From assembly GCA_900546175.1 (NCBI GenBank), contig URBX01000003.1, positions 124,001-188,000 on the forward strand: a stretch of 64,000 bases of DNA. Reading direction: 5' to 3'. Both the position numbers and the translations under genes were made by a program. Source of the stretch: an uncultured Eggerthella sp. Lineage in GTDB: Bacteria; Actinomycetota; Coriobacteriia; Coriobacteriales; Eggerthellaceae. Shown here piece after piece: positions 8,320 through 16,491 of the stretch; position 1 is the stretch's first letter; every line of letters begins with the position of its first letter. Under the pieces are notes generated by a model. The model was not told where the DNA came from and ran no database searches. It was given only the letters and a program-made list of their open reading frames with translations.

Positions 8320-8919
8320 TTATAAAGCAGCTTTGATTGCTGCCAAAAGTTCATCGTACTCTTCATACGCAGGAACATCAGGATGAGCTGCTTTAATAGC
8401 ATCGGTGCTCTTAAACAAAAATCCTGCTTTGGAAGCGAGAATCATAGCAACATCGTTGTGGCTATCACCAGCAGCAATAGTTTCAAATCCACATGATTGT
8501 AATGCGCGAACGGTAGTAAGTTTGCTCTGCTCGCAGCGCATTTTATAGCCGGTAATCTTTCCTGATTCGTTTGACAAAAGCTCATTGCAGTAAAGAGTAG
8601 GCAAACCAAGCTTCTCCATTAACGGACCGGCGAATTGATAAAACGTGTCACTAATAATTACTACTTGAGTAGTACGGCGGAGTTCATCCAAGAACTCTTT
8701 TGCACCGGGAAGCGGATCAATAGTAGCAATGGTTTCCTGAATCTCTTTAAGGCCAAGACCGTGTTCTTCAAGAATTGCCAAACGATAATTCATGAGCTTA
8801 TCGTAATCTGGCTCGTCACGTGTGGTACGTTCCAACTCTGGGATTCCCGTTGCTTGCGCAAATGCAATCCAGATTTCAGGCACAAGTACCCCTTCGAGGT
8901 CCAAACAAACCATATTCAT
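8320..8919 (-). CDS. thrH: ThrH-type phosphoserine phosphatase / homoserine phosphotransferase
   Basis: A 199-aa HAD enzyme that closely follows Pseudomonas ThrH from its first residues (CLDLEGVLVPEIWIAFA). TTRDEPDYDKLM, IDPLPGAKEFLDELR, VVIISDTFYQF and AAGDSHNDVAM supply HAD motifs I, II and IV. ThrH hydrolyses phosphoserine and can move its phosphate to homoserine, linking serine and threonine synthesis. A longer frame starting at TTG 8952 is possible. ATG 8919 is preferred because the protein then matches family length and AGAAAGAGA sits upstream. The serine/threonine transporter sstT lies about 2.5 kb away in a separate unit. Confidence 0.88.
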   Translation of the reverse strand: MNMVCLDLEGVLVPEIWIAFAQATGIPELERTTRDEPDYDKLMNYRLAILEEHGLGLKEIQETIATIDPLPGAKEFLDELRRTTQVVIISDTFYQFAGPLMEKLGLPTLYCNELLSNESGKITGYKMRCEQSKLTTVRALQSCGFETIAAGDSHNDVAMILASKAGFLFKSTDAIKAAHPDVPAYEEYDELLAAIKAAL

Positions 8920-8952
8920 GTGAAAATCTCTTTCTGTTCCGGGCATGAACAA

Positions 8953-9300
8953 CTATTTATCAAGAATTTTTGCTGGCGTAGTTTTTTCTTTATAGTCCGG
9001 ATGGTTTTTAATGAAGCGCCAACGACATATCAGGGTAATAATAAGCGCAACCGCAGCAACTATAAAGAAGGCTCCCGCTAGTTCAAGCACTTTTTCATTG
9101 CCTTCAAACAACGCATAAGCACTTGCAATACCGAAGATAACGGAAAGAGCAGAATTTAGGACCGTAAATAGTTTAATGAGCACTTCTTTTGCCTTAGTGG
9201 GAGATATTGCCCAAGAAACAAAGACATACACCACCAAAGCAAGGACAGCCAGGATAATAATAAGAGGGAGCGCCTGAATAAGGCGAACAAGAATACCCAT
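8953..9300 (-). CDS. small membrane protein of unknown function
   Basis: 115 aa. Three to four hydrophobic stretches are visible (residues about 3-30, 45-65 and 72-95), followed by a short basic, lysine-rich cytoplasmic tail. I do not recognise a family. ATG 9300 is chosen over ATG 9318 because AAAGGGAAT sits at ribosome-site distance before it. The stop codon lies just upstream of thrH on the same strand, so the two are probably co-transcribed. Confidence 0.65.
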   Translation of the reverse strand: MGILVRLIQALPLIIILAVLALVVYVFVSWAISPTKAKEVLIKLFTVLNSALSVIFGIASAYALFEGNEKVLELAGAFFIVAAVALIITLICRWRFIKNHPDYKEKTTPAKILDK

Positions 9301-9420
9301 GCTATTCCCTTTCTTCATCGGTGCTATACAAATAGGTACTGCGATTTCGAAAACAATATCGTGCTCTCAATTCTACTTGAAGAAACACGCTTTCGTGAGA
9401 ATAAAAGGAGCTTGCTTGCG

Positions 9421-9993
9421 TTAAATAGACAAGTGTTCCAACACTATCTTGATGCCAATACCAATAAGAACCAAGCCACCTACAATGGTTGCAGGCTTTT
9501 CGTAACGAGAACCAAAATGATTACCCACAACAACCCCTGCAAACGAAATAACAAACGTAACCACACCAATAATGGCAACCGCAGGAAGAATGTCTACTTG
9601 CAGAAAAGCAAACGAAACGCCCACTGCAAGCGCATCAATAGAAGTAGCAACAGCCAGCATTACCAGCTCTTTATAATCCAGCTTTTCGCACGCACATCCT
9701 TCTACAGAGCATTCTCTTTCCTCATGAAAAGCCTCCCAAAGCATCTTGCCACCAATAATGGCAAGAAGAGCAAAAGCAATCCAGTGAGCATACAACGTAA
9801 TGAACTGCTCAAACTGAAGCCCTAACGCCCAGCCTAATAATGGCATCAAACCCTGAAAGCCGCCGAAGAATAATGCAATTATGAACGCATGCCCATAATT
9901 AACTTTCTTCATTCCCAAGCCCTTGCAAATTGACACTGCGAACGCATCCATTGCTAGGCCGATACCTACAAGAAATAAATCAACTATTGCCAC
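9421..9993 (-). CDS. mntP: MntP family manganese efflux pump
   Basis: A 190-aa, six-helix protein made of two inverted DUF204 repeats. The intramembrane aspartate motifs appear in both halves: GLAMDAFAVSICKG near residue 16 and ATSIDALAVGVSFA near residue 118. MntP exports Mn2+ and protects against manganese overload. The start is GTG at 9993 with GAAAGGGAAAAT just before it. A short cysteine-rich loop (CSVEGCACEK) in the central cytoplasmic region is an addition. I looked upstream for the yybP-ykoY Mn2+ riboswitch that often controls mntP and did not find its conserved core. Confidence 0.93.
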   Translation of the reverse strand: MAIVDLFLVGIGLAMDAFAVSICKGLGMKKVNYGHAFIIALFFGGFQGLMPLLGWALGLQFEQFITLYAHWIAFALLAIIGGKMLWEAFHEERECSVEGCACEKLDYKELVMLAVATSIDALAVGVSFAFLQVDILPAVAIIGVVTFVISFAGVVVGNHFGSRYEKPATIVGGLVLIGIGIKIVLEHLSI

Positions 9994-10109
9994 ATTTTCC
10001 CTTTCTCAAAACGAGCAAAAGGTTCAAGAATACCTATTTTTCCTATCTTTCTATAATTGTTCAAGATTTTGCAGAGATTAGACACAAATACGAAATAAAC
10101 GGCCTAGAA

Positions 10110-10250
10110 TAACCAGTAAAGGTCAGCAATGCCTGGCCTACACAAGTTAGTTGAGGAAAGTACAAGAGCATTTCAGTTAAATGGCTACGCGTAAACTGAC
10201 CGTTTCTTTTTTGCTAGCACCACTTTCCTCTAAGCGATAGGAGTCGTGTT
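10110..10250 (+). promoter_or_regulatory. structured leader of the MBL hydrolase gene
   Basis: Hairpins can be drawn from AGGTCAG (10120-10126) with CTGGCCT (10133-10139), allowing one G-U pair; from GAGGAAAGT (10153-10161) with ACTTTCCTC (10222-10230); and, inside the latter, TCAGTT (10173-10178) with AACTGA (10194-10199), followed by a T-rich run. The ribosome site (ATAGGAG) lies just after the outer arm. Function is unknown. Confidence 0.4.
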
Positions 10251-11294
10251 ATGAGTACTATTCCTGTTATCGAAGAGATTTATCCACAAATCTTCCGCGT
10301 TGAAATTCCTCTCCCGGGAAACCCGCTCAACTATTGCAACTCCTACTTCATTTTAGGTCCCGACAAAACAACCATTGTCGATGTTGGTCTTAATCATCCT
10401 GATTGCGAAAAAGCAATCGAGGCAGCACTCGAACAATTAGGACGAACTTGGGAAAGTGTTGAGATTATCCTTACTCACTCCCATCCTGATCATACGGGCA
10501 ATTTGGATCGTATTTGGCGAAGGTGGATTCGCATCTATGCACATATGCATTCTTTTGTTGAGGTAAAAAACCTGCTTGGTCTTGAATCAACCGTATTCAA
10601 CCCTCTCCTTTGCCACCTTATTGACCCAAGCAAGCGCGATACCTCGGTTCAGGAGCGCGATGCAGAGAGATACCCTATCTCAAACGAACTACTTCCTATT
10701 AAAAACCAGCCAGATTTATTCTTCTTAGATGATGGCGATGTGTATCATAATGGTGATTTTCACTTTACGGTTATCACCACTCCTGGTCATGATGACTGGC
10801 ACATTTGTCTCTACGAGCCAAAGCATAAGCTGTTTATTTCGGGCGACCATATCCTTGAGCGCATTACCCCAACAATCATGAGCTGGATACCTTCATACAA
10901 CGCACTTGCCGAATTCTTCAAGAGTCTCGACAAGGTTCGCAATTTGGATGTTGATCTTATTTTGCCTGGCCACGGCCATCCTTTCACAGGTCTTGCAGAG
11001 CGTGTTGACTACCTTAAAGAGCACCACGAACAGCGTCTTGAAGAACTGTATTTCATCGTGTCAGACGGACATGCTAGCATTATTGATATTGCGCGCAATG
11101 CTGGCTGGAAACATCCTAATTGGGATGAATGGACTCTTGATCAAAAGTTTTATTCAATGGGAGAAACCTTCGCACACTTAATCTACCTTATTAACGAAGG
11201 CAGATTGGGCATGACCATTACTCAAAATAAACGTCGTTTTTATGTGGTAAATGACTGGGAGCTCAAACCGCTTAAAGGAAATAAAAAACAGTAA
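10251..11294 (+). CDS. MBL-fold metallo-hydrolase with C-terminal winged-helix-like region
   Basis: 347 aa. The metallo-beta-lactamase zinc motifs are in order: THSHPDHTGN (near residue 78), TPGHDDWHICLY (near 178), ISGDHIL and LILPGHGHPF (near 245). The last 80 residues (YLKEHHEQRLEEL...GRLGMTITQNKRRFYVV) resemble the small C-terminal helical or winged domain of LACTB2/glyoxalase-II-like hydrolases. Substrate cannot be assigned; thioester hydrolysis or an RNA/nuclease role are both known in this group. The gene stands alone behind a structured leader, with CGATAGGAGTCGTGTT before the ATG. Confidence 0.85.
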   Translation: MSTIPVIEEIYPQIFRVEIPLPGNPLNYCNSYFILGPDKTTIVDVGLNHPDCEKAIEAALEQLGRTWESVEIILTHSHPDHTGNLDRIWRRWIRIYAHMHSFVEVKNLLGLESTVFNPLLCHLIDPSKRDTSVQERDAERYPISNELLPIKNQPDLFFLDDGDVYHNGDFHFTVITTPGHDDWHICLYEPKHKLFISGDHILERITPTIMSWIPSYNALAEFFKSLDKVRNLDVDLILPGHGHPFTGLAERVDYLKEHHEQRLEELYFIVSDGHASIIDIARNAGWKHPNWDEWTLDQKFYSMGETFAHLIYLINEGRLGMTITQNKRRFYVVNDWELKPLKGNKKQ

Positions 11295-11333
11295 ACACCT
11301 TCCTATCAGGGAAAACTATTTCGCTTCTACCGT

Positions 11334-11380
11334 GCGGTATCTAAATAAGGCATGCACTCTTTCTTAGATACCGCTATAAT
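11334..11380 (+). promoter_or_regulatory. perfect 11-bp inverted repeat over the sstT promoter
   Basis: GCGGTATCTAA (11334-11344) and TTAGATACCGC (11364-11374) are perfect inverted copies with centres 30 bases apart, about three helical turns. The second copy abuts a perfect -10 box, TATAAT (11375-11380). The -35 region is poor (ATGCAC at 11352-11357). No T run follows, so a terminator is unlikely. This looks like a paired operator. Confidence 0.65.
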
Positions 11381-11425
11381 TGCTCTGTTATACGCAATAT
11401 CGTTTTATTAAAGGAGCGAAAAAAC

Positions 11426-12685
11426 ATGAAAGCTATTGCCGAAAAATGGAATAGCATCAGCTTGATTAAGCGCATCCTGGTAGGCTTAATTATTGGTGCA
11501 CTTCTCGGCCTATTTGCTCCAGCTGGAATTGAATTCATTTCTATGCTTGGTAGCCTTTTTGTTGGTGCCTTGAAAGCAGTCGCACCAATCTTAGTATTCT
11601 TCTTAGTTATTGGTTCCCTCATTAACGCCCGCGCTGCAGGATCCATGAAGTTCGTACTTCTTCTCTATGTTTGCGGAACCTTCCTTGCTGCCCTTGTTGC
11701 CGTATGCGGTAGCTTCCTTTTCCCAACCACTCTTACCCTTACTGGCCTTGATGCCTCCACTATTGAGCAGACCTCTCCACAGGGAGTTGGCGAAGTATTG
11801 AGCGCTTTAGTGTTGAATATCTTCAAGAATCCTGTTGAGTCTATTATGAACGCAAACTACTTAGGAATTTTGTTCTGGGCCGCACTCTTGGGTATTGCTC
11901 TTCGTGCTTCTTCTGAACATACCAAAGAAGTGTTCACTAACATCTCTGATGCAGTTACCAAGATTGTTGGCTGGATTATCAGCCTTGCACCTTTTGGTAT
12001 CCTCGGCTTGGTTTATGACGCAGTATCTACTAACGGCGTTGAAATCTTTACCGAATACGGTCAGCTCATCCTTGTATTAGTAGGTTGCATGCTTGTTATT
12101 GCCTTGATTGCAAATCCAATCATGTCGGCAATTTTCATTCGCAAAAATCCATTCCCTCTTGTTTTGCGCTGTTTGAAAGATTCTGGTTTGACTGCATTCT
12201 TTACCCGTTCTTCTGCAGCAAACATCCCGGTAAACATGGAACTCTGCCGAAAGTTAGGCTTAAACAAAGATGTATATTCCGTATCTATTCCTTTAGGCGC
12301 AACCATCAACATGGCAGGTGCAGCAGTTACCATTACCGTTATGGCTATGGCTGCAGCTAACACCGTAGGCATCAGTATTGATATTCCTACTGCTGTTATT
12401 CTTTCTGTTCTTGCCGCTGTTAGCGCATGTGGTGCCTCTGGTGTTGCAGGTGGATCCTTGCTTTTGATTCCGTTAGCATGTTCTCTCTTTGGTATCAGCA
12501 ACGATGTTGCTATGCAAATTGTTGCTATCGGCTTCATTATTGGCGTTATTCAAGACTCTTGCGAAACTGCACTTAATTCTTCTTCCGACGTTCTCTTTAC
12601 CGCAACGGCAGATTACTACACACGCCGCAAGAACAATATTGATTTCAATCCAGGAAAAGACGCTGAAGTACCAAGCGAGGCATAA
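11426..12685 (+). CDS. sstT: serine/threonine:sodium symporter SstT
   Basis: A 419-aa DAACS-family (glutamate transporter fold) protein that imports serine and threonine with Na+. The whole length matches SstT, with the opening ISLIKRILVGLIIGALLGLFAP, the HP1/TM7 regions FFTRSSAANIPVN and GATINMAGAA, and HP2 (ACGASGVAGGSLLLIPLAC). The C-terminal patch QDSCETALNSSSDVLFTA carries the sodium and substrate ligands. AAAGGAGCG precedes the ATG. The gene is monocistronic, between its operator-like promoter and an 18-bp bidirectional terminator. Confidence 0.95.
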   Translation: MKAIAEKWNSISLIKRILVGLIIGALLGLFAPAGIEFISMLGSLFVGALKAVAPILVFFLVIGSLINARAAGSMKFVLLLYVCGTFLAALVAVCGSFLFPTTLTLTGLDASTIEQTSPQGVGEVLSALVLNIFKNPVESIMNANYLGILFWAALLGIALRASSEHTKEVFTNISDAVTKIVGWIISLAPFGILGLVYDAVSTNGVEIFTEYGQLILVLVGCMLVIALIANPIMSAIFIRKNPFPLVLRCLKDSGLTAFFTRSSAANIPVNMELCRKLGLNKDVYSVSIPLGATINMAGAAVTITVMAMAAANTVGISIDIPTAVILSVLAAVSACGASGVAGGSLLLIPLACSLFGISNDVAMQIVAIGFIIGVIQDSCETALNSSSDVLFTATADYYTRRKNNIDFNPGKDAEVPSEA

Positions 12686-12710
12686 TCGAAAAGCAAAATT
12701 ATAAAAACGA

Positions 12711-12750
12711 ATCAATTAATAAACCGCCTACGGGCGGTTTATTAATTGAT
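12711..12750. terminator. bidirectional terminator between sstT and the UbiB-like kinase
   Basis: An 18-bp perfect stem (12711-12728 with 12733-12750) closed by a TACG tetraloop on a C-G pair, the stable UNCG type. It lies between convergent genes. On the minus strand it is followed by TCGTTTTTAT, so it can end both transcripts. Confidence 0.92.
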
Positions 12751-12805
12751 CACAAGCTATAGAACAAACTTTAATCAAAGCGCCCACTTAATAAAGCGCC
12801 CTATT

Positions 12806-14467
12806 TTAACGAGGTGCCCTATAAATGTCGGCAACAATAATAGCCGAAAGAATAAAGGCGCTGATAAATTCGATAACTGAGAGTCCTGAAATACCAAACA
12901 GCTGTGGAATTCCTTCTATGGAAGCCACCATGCCACCACTGACTAACAGACCAACTACTATAACGCCTATTACCAAGCGGTTCATAATTCGAGAGAGCTT
13001 TTGAAACGGCTCGTCTGAGCCAAGCATATTCATATTCACTTTCAGCTGACCACGCGTAAGCATGTGCAATGCTTCTCCTGAATGAGTAGATGCCTCAACA
13101 AGACCTCTACTTGCAGAATTAAGAGCCATGATTAATTCTTGAAGCGAAGCATTTAACTGCTCTTGAGAGGTTTTATCTCGCATTATGTGACTATTGATAA
13201 TGTCAATAATGTTGAAGTTTCCAATGTACTCAGACAATGTTCCTTCAATAATCACAATACCTCGTGAGACATCAGTTACCGAAGAAGGTAAGGTTACCTT
13301 ACACTGCTGCGCTAAAGACATGATATCGGTAAGCATAGCGCCAATATCAATATCCGCTACATCACAAGAGCCATAACCTTCAACAACCACATCAAGTTCA
13401 GCCAAGAATCGAGAATGGTCGATTGCCTTTAGGTCATGAGAGGTAGAAAATGCAATTAAAGCATCTTTCAAACCCGATGAGCTTTTTTGCCCAACCGCTT
13501 CAATAATCTGACGGAAATTTCCCCTATCGCGTACAGAAAGATAACCCATTAAGCCCAGGTCAAGATAGACAATCTGACCACCTTTGATAACGATATTTCC
13601 GGGATGAGGATCGGCATGGAAGAAACCGTGATCAAGAATTTGAGTAGCGTAATTATCTAAAATCTTTTCGCCAATTTCCTCTAAATCATACCCATTTTCC
13701 AAGAGCTCTTCTTTATGGTTAATAGGAATACCATCCACATATTCCATAACCAAAACTTCTTCTCGGCAGAGCTCTGTATACGGTTTTGGACAGCGAATAT
13801 ATACAACGTCTTTGTTATTCTCTGCAAAACGCTGAAGGTTCTTTGCTTCAACTGTGAAGTCTGTTTCCTCAAGGAAGGTATTCCAAAGCTCTTCAACAAT
13901 ACCGCGAAAATCCACCATTTGATTTTCTGGTTTAATGAAACGATTGGCGTGCTTCACTAAACTACGCATCAAATCAATGTCTTGAGCCATTGTTTCTCGC
14001 ACGCCGGGACGTTGGATTTTTACTGCAACCACGTCACCATTCTTCAAGATAGCTTTGTGAACTTGAGCTAACGAGGCACTGCCAAGAGGTTCTGGATCAA
14101 GACTTGCGAAGGTGCTTGAAATTAATTCCTGCCCATAAATTGCCCGCAAAGCTTCTTTCACCTGTTCAAACGGCATAGGAACGCACTGCGTTTGAAGCTT
14201 GGCTAGCTCTTCACAATATGCTCGCGGGAGAATCTCGGATCGAGTTGAAAGTGCCTGACCAATTTTCACAAAGCTTGGTCCTAAATCTTCAAGGATTAAG
14301 CGAAACTGCTCGGGACTCAGTCCTTTCATGACCTTATGCTTGCGAATAATCCGCACCATTTCTCTCAGGCGTTTTGAGCGCGAATTTCTCGTGAGGTGAA
14401 ATTGCTCCTCATGAGTAAGACCATCAGAGTCTTTAAAAAAATATGAAAGAAGGGTGTTATCGGCCAT
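12806..14467 (-). CDS. ABC1/AarF/UbiB family atypical kinase
   Basis: 553 aa. The UbiB-type domain is clear: the KxGQ motif (FVKIGQALSTRSEILP), an alanine-rich loop instead of a P-loop (PLGSASLAQVHKA), the invariant lysine in VAVKIQRPG, the ExD region (EETDFTVEAKN), HADPHPGN as the catalytic loop and LDLGLMG as the metal motif. Two hydrophobic helices end the protein. These kinases act on lipid or quinone metabolism in the membrane; in anaerobes the partner is unknown. ATG 14467 is chosen over an upstream frame opening at 14557, because that extension runs back through two terminators. The phasin-like gene lies upstream on the same strand. Confidence 0.9.
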   Translation of the reverse strand: MADNTLLSYFFKDSDGLTHEEQFHLTRNSRSKRLREMVRIIRKHKVMKGLSPEQFRLILEDLGPSFVKIGQALSTRSEILPRAYCEELAKLQTQCVPMPFEQVKEALRAIYGQELISSTFASLDPEPLGSASLAQVHKAILKNGDVVAVKIQRPGVRETMAQDIDLMRSLVKHANRFIKPENQMVDFRGIVEELWNTFLEETDFTVEAKNLQRFAENNKDVVYIRCPKPYTELCREEVLVMEYVDGIPINHKEELLENGYDLEEIGEKILDNYATQILDHGFFHADPHPGNIVIKGGQIVYLDLGLMGYLSVRDRGNFRQIIEAVGQKSSSGLKDALIAFSTSHDLKAIDHSRFLAELDVVVEGYGSCDVADIDIGAMLTDIMSLAQQCKVTLPSSVTDVSRGIVIIEGTLSEYIGNFNIIDIINSHIMRDKTSQEQLNASLQELIMALNSASRGLVEASTHSGEALHMLTRGQLKVNMNMLGSDEPFQKLSRIMNRLVIGVIVVGLLVSGGMVASIEGIPQLFGISGLSVIEFISAFILSAIIVADIYRAPR

Positions 14468-14486
14468 AGTCCTGCCATTCACTCTC

Positions 14487-14507
14487 AAAAAAAGCGCAAA
14501 ACTGCGC
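14487..14507 (-). terminator. second hairpin-T terminator directly before the UbiB-like gene
   Basis: Read on the minus strand, GCGCA-GTTT-TGCGC (14507-14494) is followed by T7 (14493-14487). The T run ends only 20 bases before ATG 14467, so any promoter for that gene would have to overlap it, or it serves as an attenuator. Confidence 0.75.
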
Positions 14508-14546
14508 CTTACAGACGTAAGTGCTTCAAACCTGCACAAGAAAAGA

Positions 14547-14567
14547 AGGGCAACCAAACGTTGCCCT
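14547..14567 (-). terminator. terminator of the phasin-like gene
   Basis: AGGGCAAC and GTTGCCCT pair perfectly (8 bp, five-base loop). On the minus strand they are followed by the T-rich TCTTTTCTTG. It lies 19 bases after the stop of the phasin-like gene and 40 bases before a second terminator. Confidence 0.75.
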
Positions 14568-14585
14568 AATATACAGTGCTTTTAT

Positions 14586-14939
14586 TTACTCTTTATCCTG
14601 TTCAGAGCCACTATTAGCAGCTTCTTGTGCATCCTGCGTCAAAGTCTCTTTAGAAGCCTGTACGTTTTCTGCGACTTTCAAAACAGAAGCTACGAAAGCA
14701 GCGCGATCTTCATCAGACATAAGAGCCATTTGTTTTTCGAGAGCATCTTCGCGAAGGTTATAGTAGGAATCCATTGCCTTATGAGAAAGCTCGGTGTTAA
14801 TTTCCTTACCCTGTTCTACGGTAAGTTCGCCTTTTTCAATAAGAGTGTCCACAACATTTTTTGCTTTTTCACCGGTAATAGCCAAAGCTCCTACGCCAGC
14901 CAAAAAGATATCGGTTAAGCCGTTGGTCAAATTAGACAT
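14586..14939 (-). CDS. phasin-like coiled-coil protein
   Basis: 117 aa: a short hydrophobic or amphipathic N-terminal helix (LTDIFLAGVGALAITGEKA) followed by a charged helical region (LIEKGELTVEQGKEINTELSHKA) and a low-complexity acidic tail. The pattern fits the small phasin family proteins (PhaF/PhaI-like, also found in organisms without polyhydroxyalkanoate) that often sit beside ABC1/UbiB kinase genes, as here. No PHA synthase is in the window, so a granule role is not implied. The ribosome site is very strong (TAGGAGGGG). Family placement rests on pattern and context. Confidence 0.65.
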   Translation of the reverse strand: MSNLTNGLTDIFLAGVGALAITGEKAKNVVDTLIEKGELTVEQGKEINTELSHKAMDSYYNLREDALEKQMALMSDEDRAAFVASVLKVAENVQASKETLTQDAQEAANSGSEQDKE

Positions 14940-15011
14940 ATATACCCCTCCTAGCGATTAACTCTACCAATCGCAGTTTTGCAATTAGTATCCCTCTTTG
15001 TATTGTAAGAC

Positions 15012-15040
15012 AAAAAAAGAGCCCGCGTTGCAGGCTCTTT
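15012..15040 (-). terminator. terminator of the NSS transporter gene
   Basis: AAAGAGCC (15016-15023) pairs with GGCTCTTT (15033-15040). On the minus strand the stem is followed by a T run (15018-15012). It lies 27 bases past the stop of the transporter. An A-rich run on the far side means it may also work on the plus strand. Confidence 0.88.
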
Positions 15041-15066
15041 AAAAAACTGTTTTATGTCACGAAATG

Positions 15067-16491
15067 CTACAAGGCTATGATTCCAAAAGACTGGAGAAGC
15101 AATACGAACAACATAATTGGGCAAACAAACTTAACCATTACCACAAACAAAGTGCGGCGCTGGAATTTGAACTTACCACCCTGCTCGAATTCGTCGATAA
15201 CAAACTTTGGACCAACAACCCAGCCAACAAGGATACAAGTAACCAAAGCAAGGAATGGCATAAATACGCTATTTGATAACCAGTCAAAAATATCAAGAAT
15301 CTGAGCAGTGCTACCGTTTGGCAACACAAGTTCAAAATAGAATGAGTTATAGCCAAGACATACAATTGCGCCAACAACCAAAGCGTAAACAGTAACAATT
15401 ATCGTTGCTTTTGTACGGCTAAGGTGGAATTTATCACAAACAGAAGAAACAACTGCTTCCATAATAGACATTGCTGAAGTGATTGCAGCAAAGGTTACCA
15501 ACACGAAGAATAAGGTGCCCACAATTGGACCAGCAAAGCCCATTGCTTCAAAAACCTTAGGCAAAGACACAAACATTAAGCCAGGACCAGCCGACATTCC
15601 TTCAGTACCCATAAAAGTGAATACTGCAGGGACAATCATCAAACCAGCAAGAAATGCAACGCCCGTGTCGAAGAATTCGATACGGTTTACTGAACTAGTA
15701 AGGTTTACGTCCTTCTTAACGTAAGAGGAATACGCAATCATGATACCCATTGCAACGGAAATGGAGAAGAACAACTGGCTTGTTGCGTCCGCAATGGTTG
15801 TAAGCAAGATAGCAGGTGTTACGTTTGCAAAATCAGGAATTACGTATACTGCTAAGCCCTCTAAGCCGGTACGGGTAACACCAGAAGCATCAGTATAGCT
15901 TAAGGTTAATGAGAAAATTGAAATACCAATAACCAGAACAATAAGAGCAGGCATCAAAATACGACTCATACGTTCAATACCTGCGCCAACACCCTTCAGG
16001 ATGATAAGCGTAGTAGCAATAATAAAGATTGCCATCCAAATAAGAGGCTCTCCATAGCTCGTAATATAACCAGTAAAGAAGCCATCTCCCGCTGCAAGCG
16101 TTCCGCCACCCGTAATAAATACGGCGAGATATTTAAGAACCCAACCACCAATTGCACAGTAGTAAGGAAGAATGATTGAAGGAACTAAAAAAGCGAAGAA
16201 GCCTGCAAACGCAAATTTCTTATGTACTTGACCGTATGCAGTTAGCGGTCCTTGTCTAGTAGAACGACCAATTGCCAATTCACACGCTAACAAAGCAAAA
16301 CCGAACGTTACCACAAGAATGAGGTAAACAAGGAGGAATAAGCCGCCACCATCTTTTGCGGCCAAGTAAGGAAATCGCCAAATATTTCCGAGGCCTACCG
16401 CACTAGCAGCAGCTGCAATTACAAAACCAAAAGAACCGGAAAAGTTTCCTCGCTTCTTTGGCTTAGCCTCTGTAGAGTTTTGGATACTCAT
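15067..16491 (-). CDS. neurotransmitter:sodium symporter family amino acid transporter
   Basis: A 474-aa LeuT-fold (NSS/SNF) transporter with about 11-12 helices. The first-helix signature GFVIAAAASAVGLGNIWRFP, with the unwound Na+ and substrate site, is unmistakable. YLAAKDGGGLFLLVYLI, ACELAIGRSTRQGP and LPYYCAIGGW follow as expected. It imports an amino acid with Na+; tryptophan, tyrosine or branched-chain substrates are typical of bacterial relatives but cannot be fixed here. The gene is followed by its own terminator and diverges from the surface-protein gene over a 300-base palindrome-rich region. Confidence 0.92.
   Translation of the reverse strand: MSIQNSTEAKPKKRGNFSGSFGFVIAAAASAVGLGNIWRFPYLAAKDGGGLFLLVYLILVVTFGFALLACELAIGRSTRQGPLTAYGQVHKKFAFAGFFAFLVPSIILPYYCAIGGWVLKYLAVFITGGGTLAAGDGFFTGYITSYGEPLIWMAIFIIATTLIILKGVGAGIERMSRILMPALIVLVIGISIFSLTLSYTDASGVTRTGLEGLAVYVIPDFANVTPAILLTTIADATSQLFFSISVAMGIMIAYSSYVKKDVNLTSSVNRIEFFDTGVAFLAGLMIVPAVFTFMGTEGMSAGPGLMFVSLPKVFEAMGFAGPIVGTLFFVLVTFAAITSAMSIMEAVVSSVCDKFHLSRTKATIIVTVYALVVGAIVCLGYNSFYFELVLPNGSTAQILDIFDWLSNSVFMPFLALVTCILVGWVVGPKFVIDEFEQGGKFKFQRRTLFVVMVKFVCPIMLFVLLLQSFGIIAL

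Noticed and set aside
10021..10040. tRNA T-arm-like GGTTCAAGAATACC
   Set aside because: No acceptor, D-arm or anticodon arm can be built around it. No tRNA gene was found anywhere in the window.
9994..10120. yybP-ykoY manganese riboswitch before mntP
   Set aside because: The conserved loop sequences are not present on the minus strand in the available upstream region.
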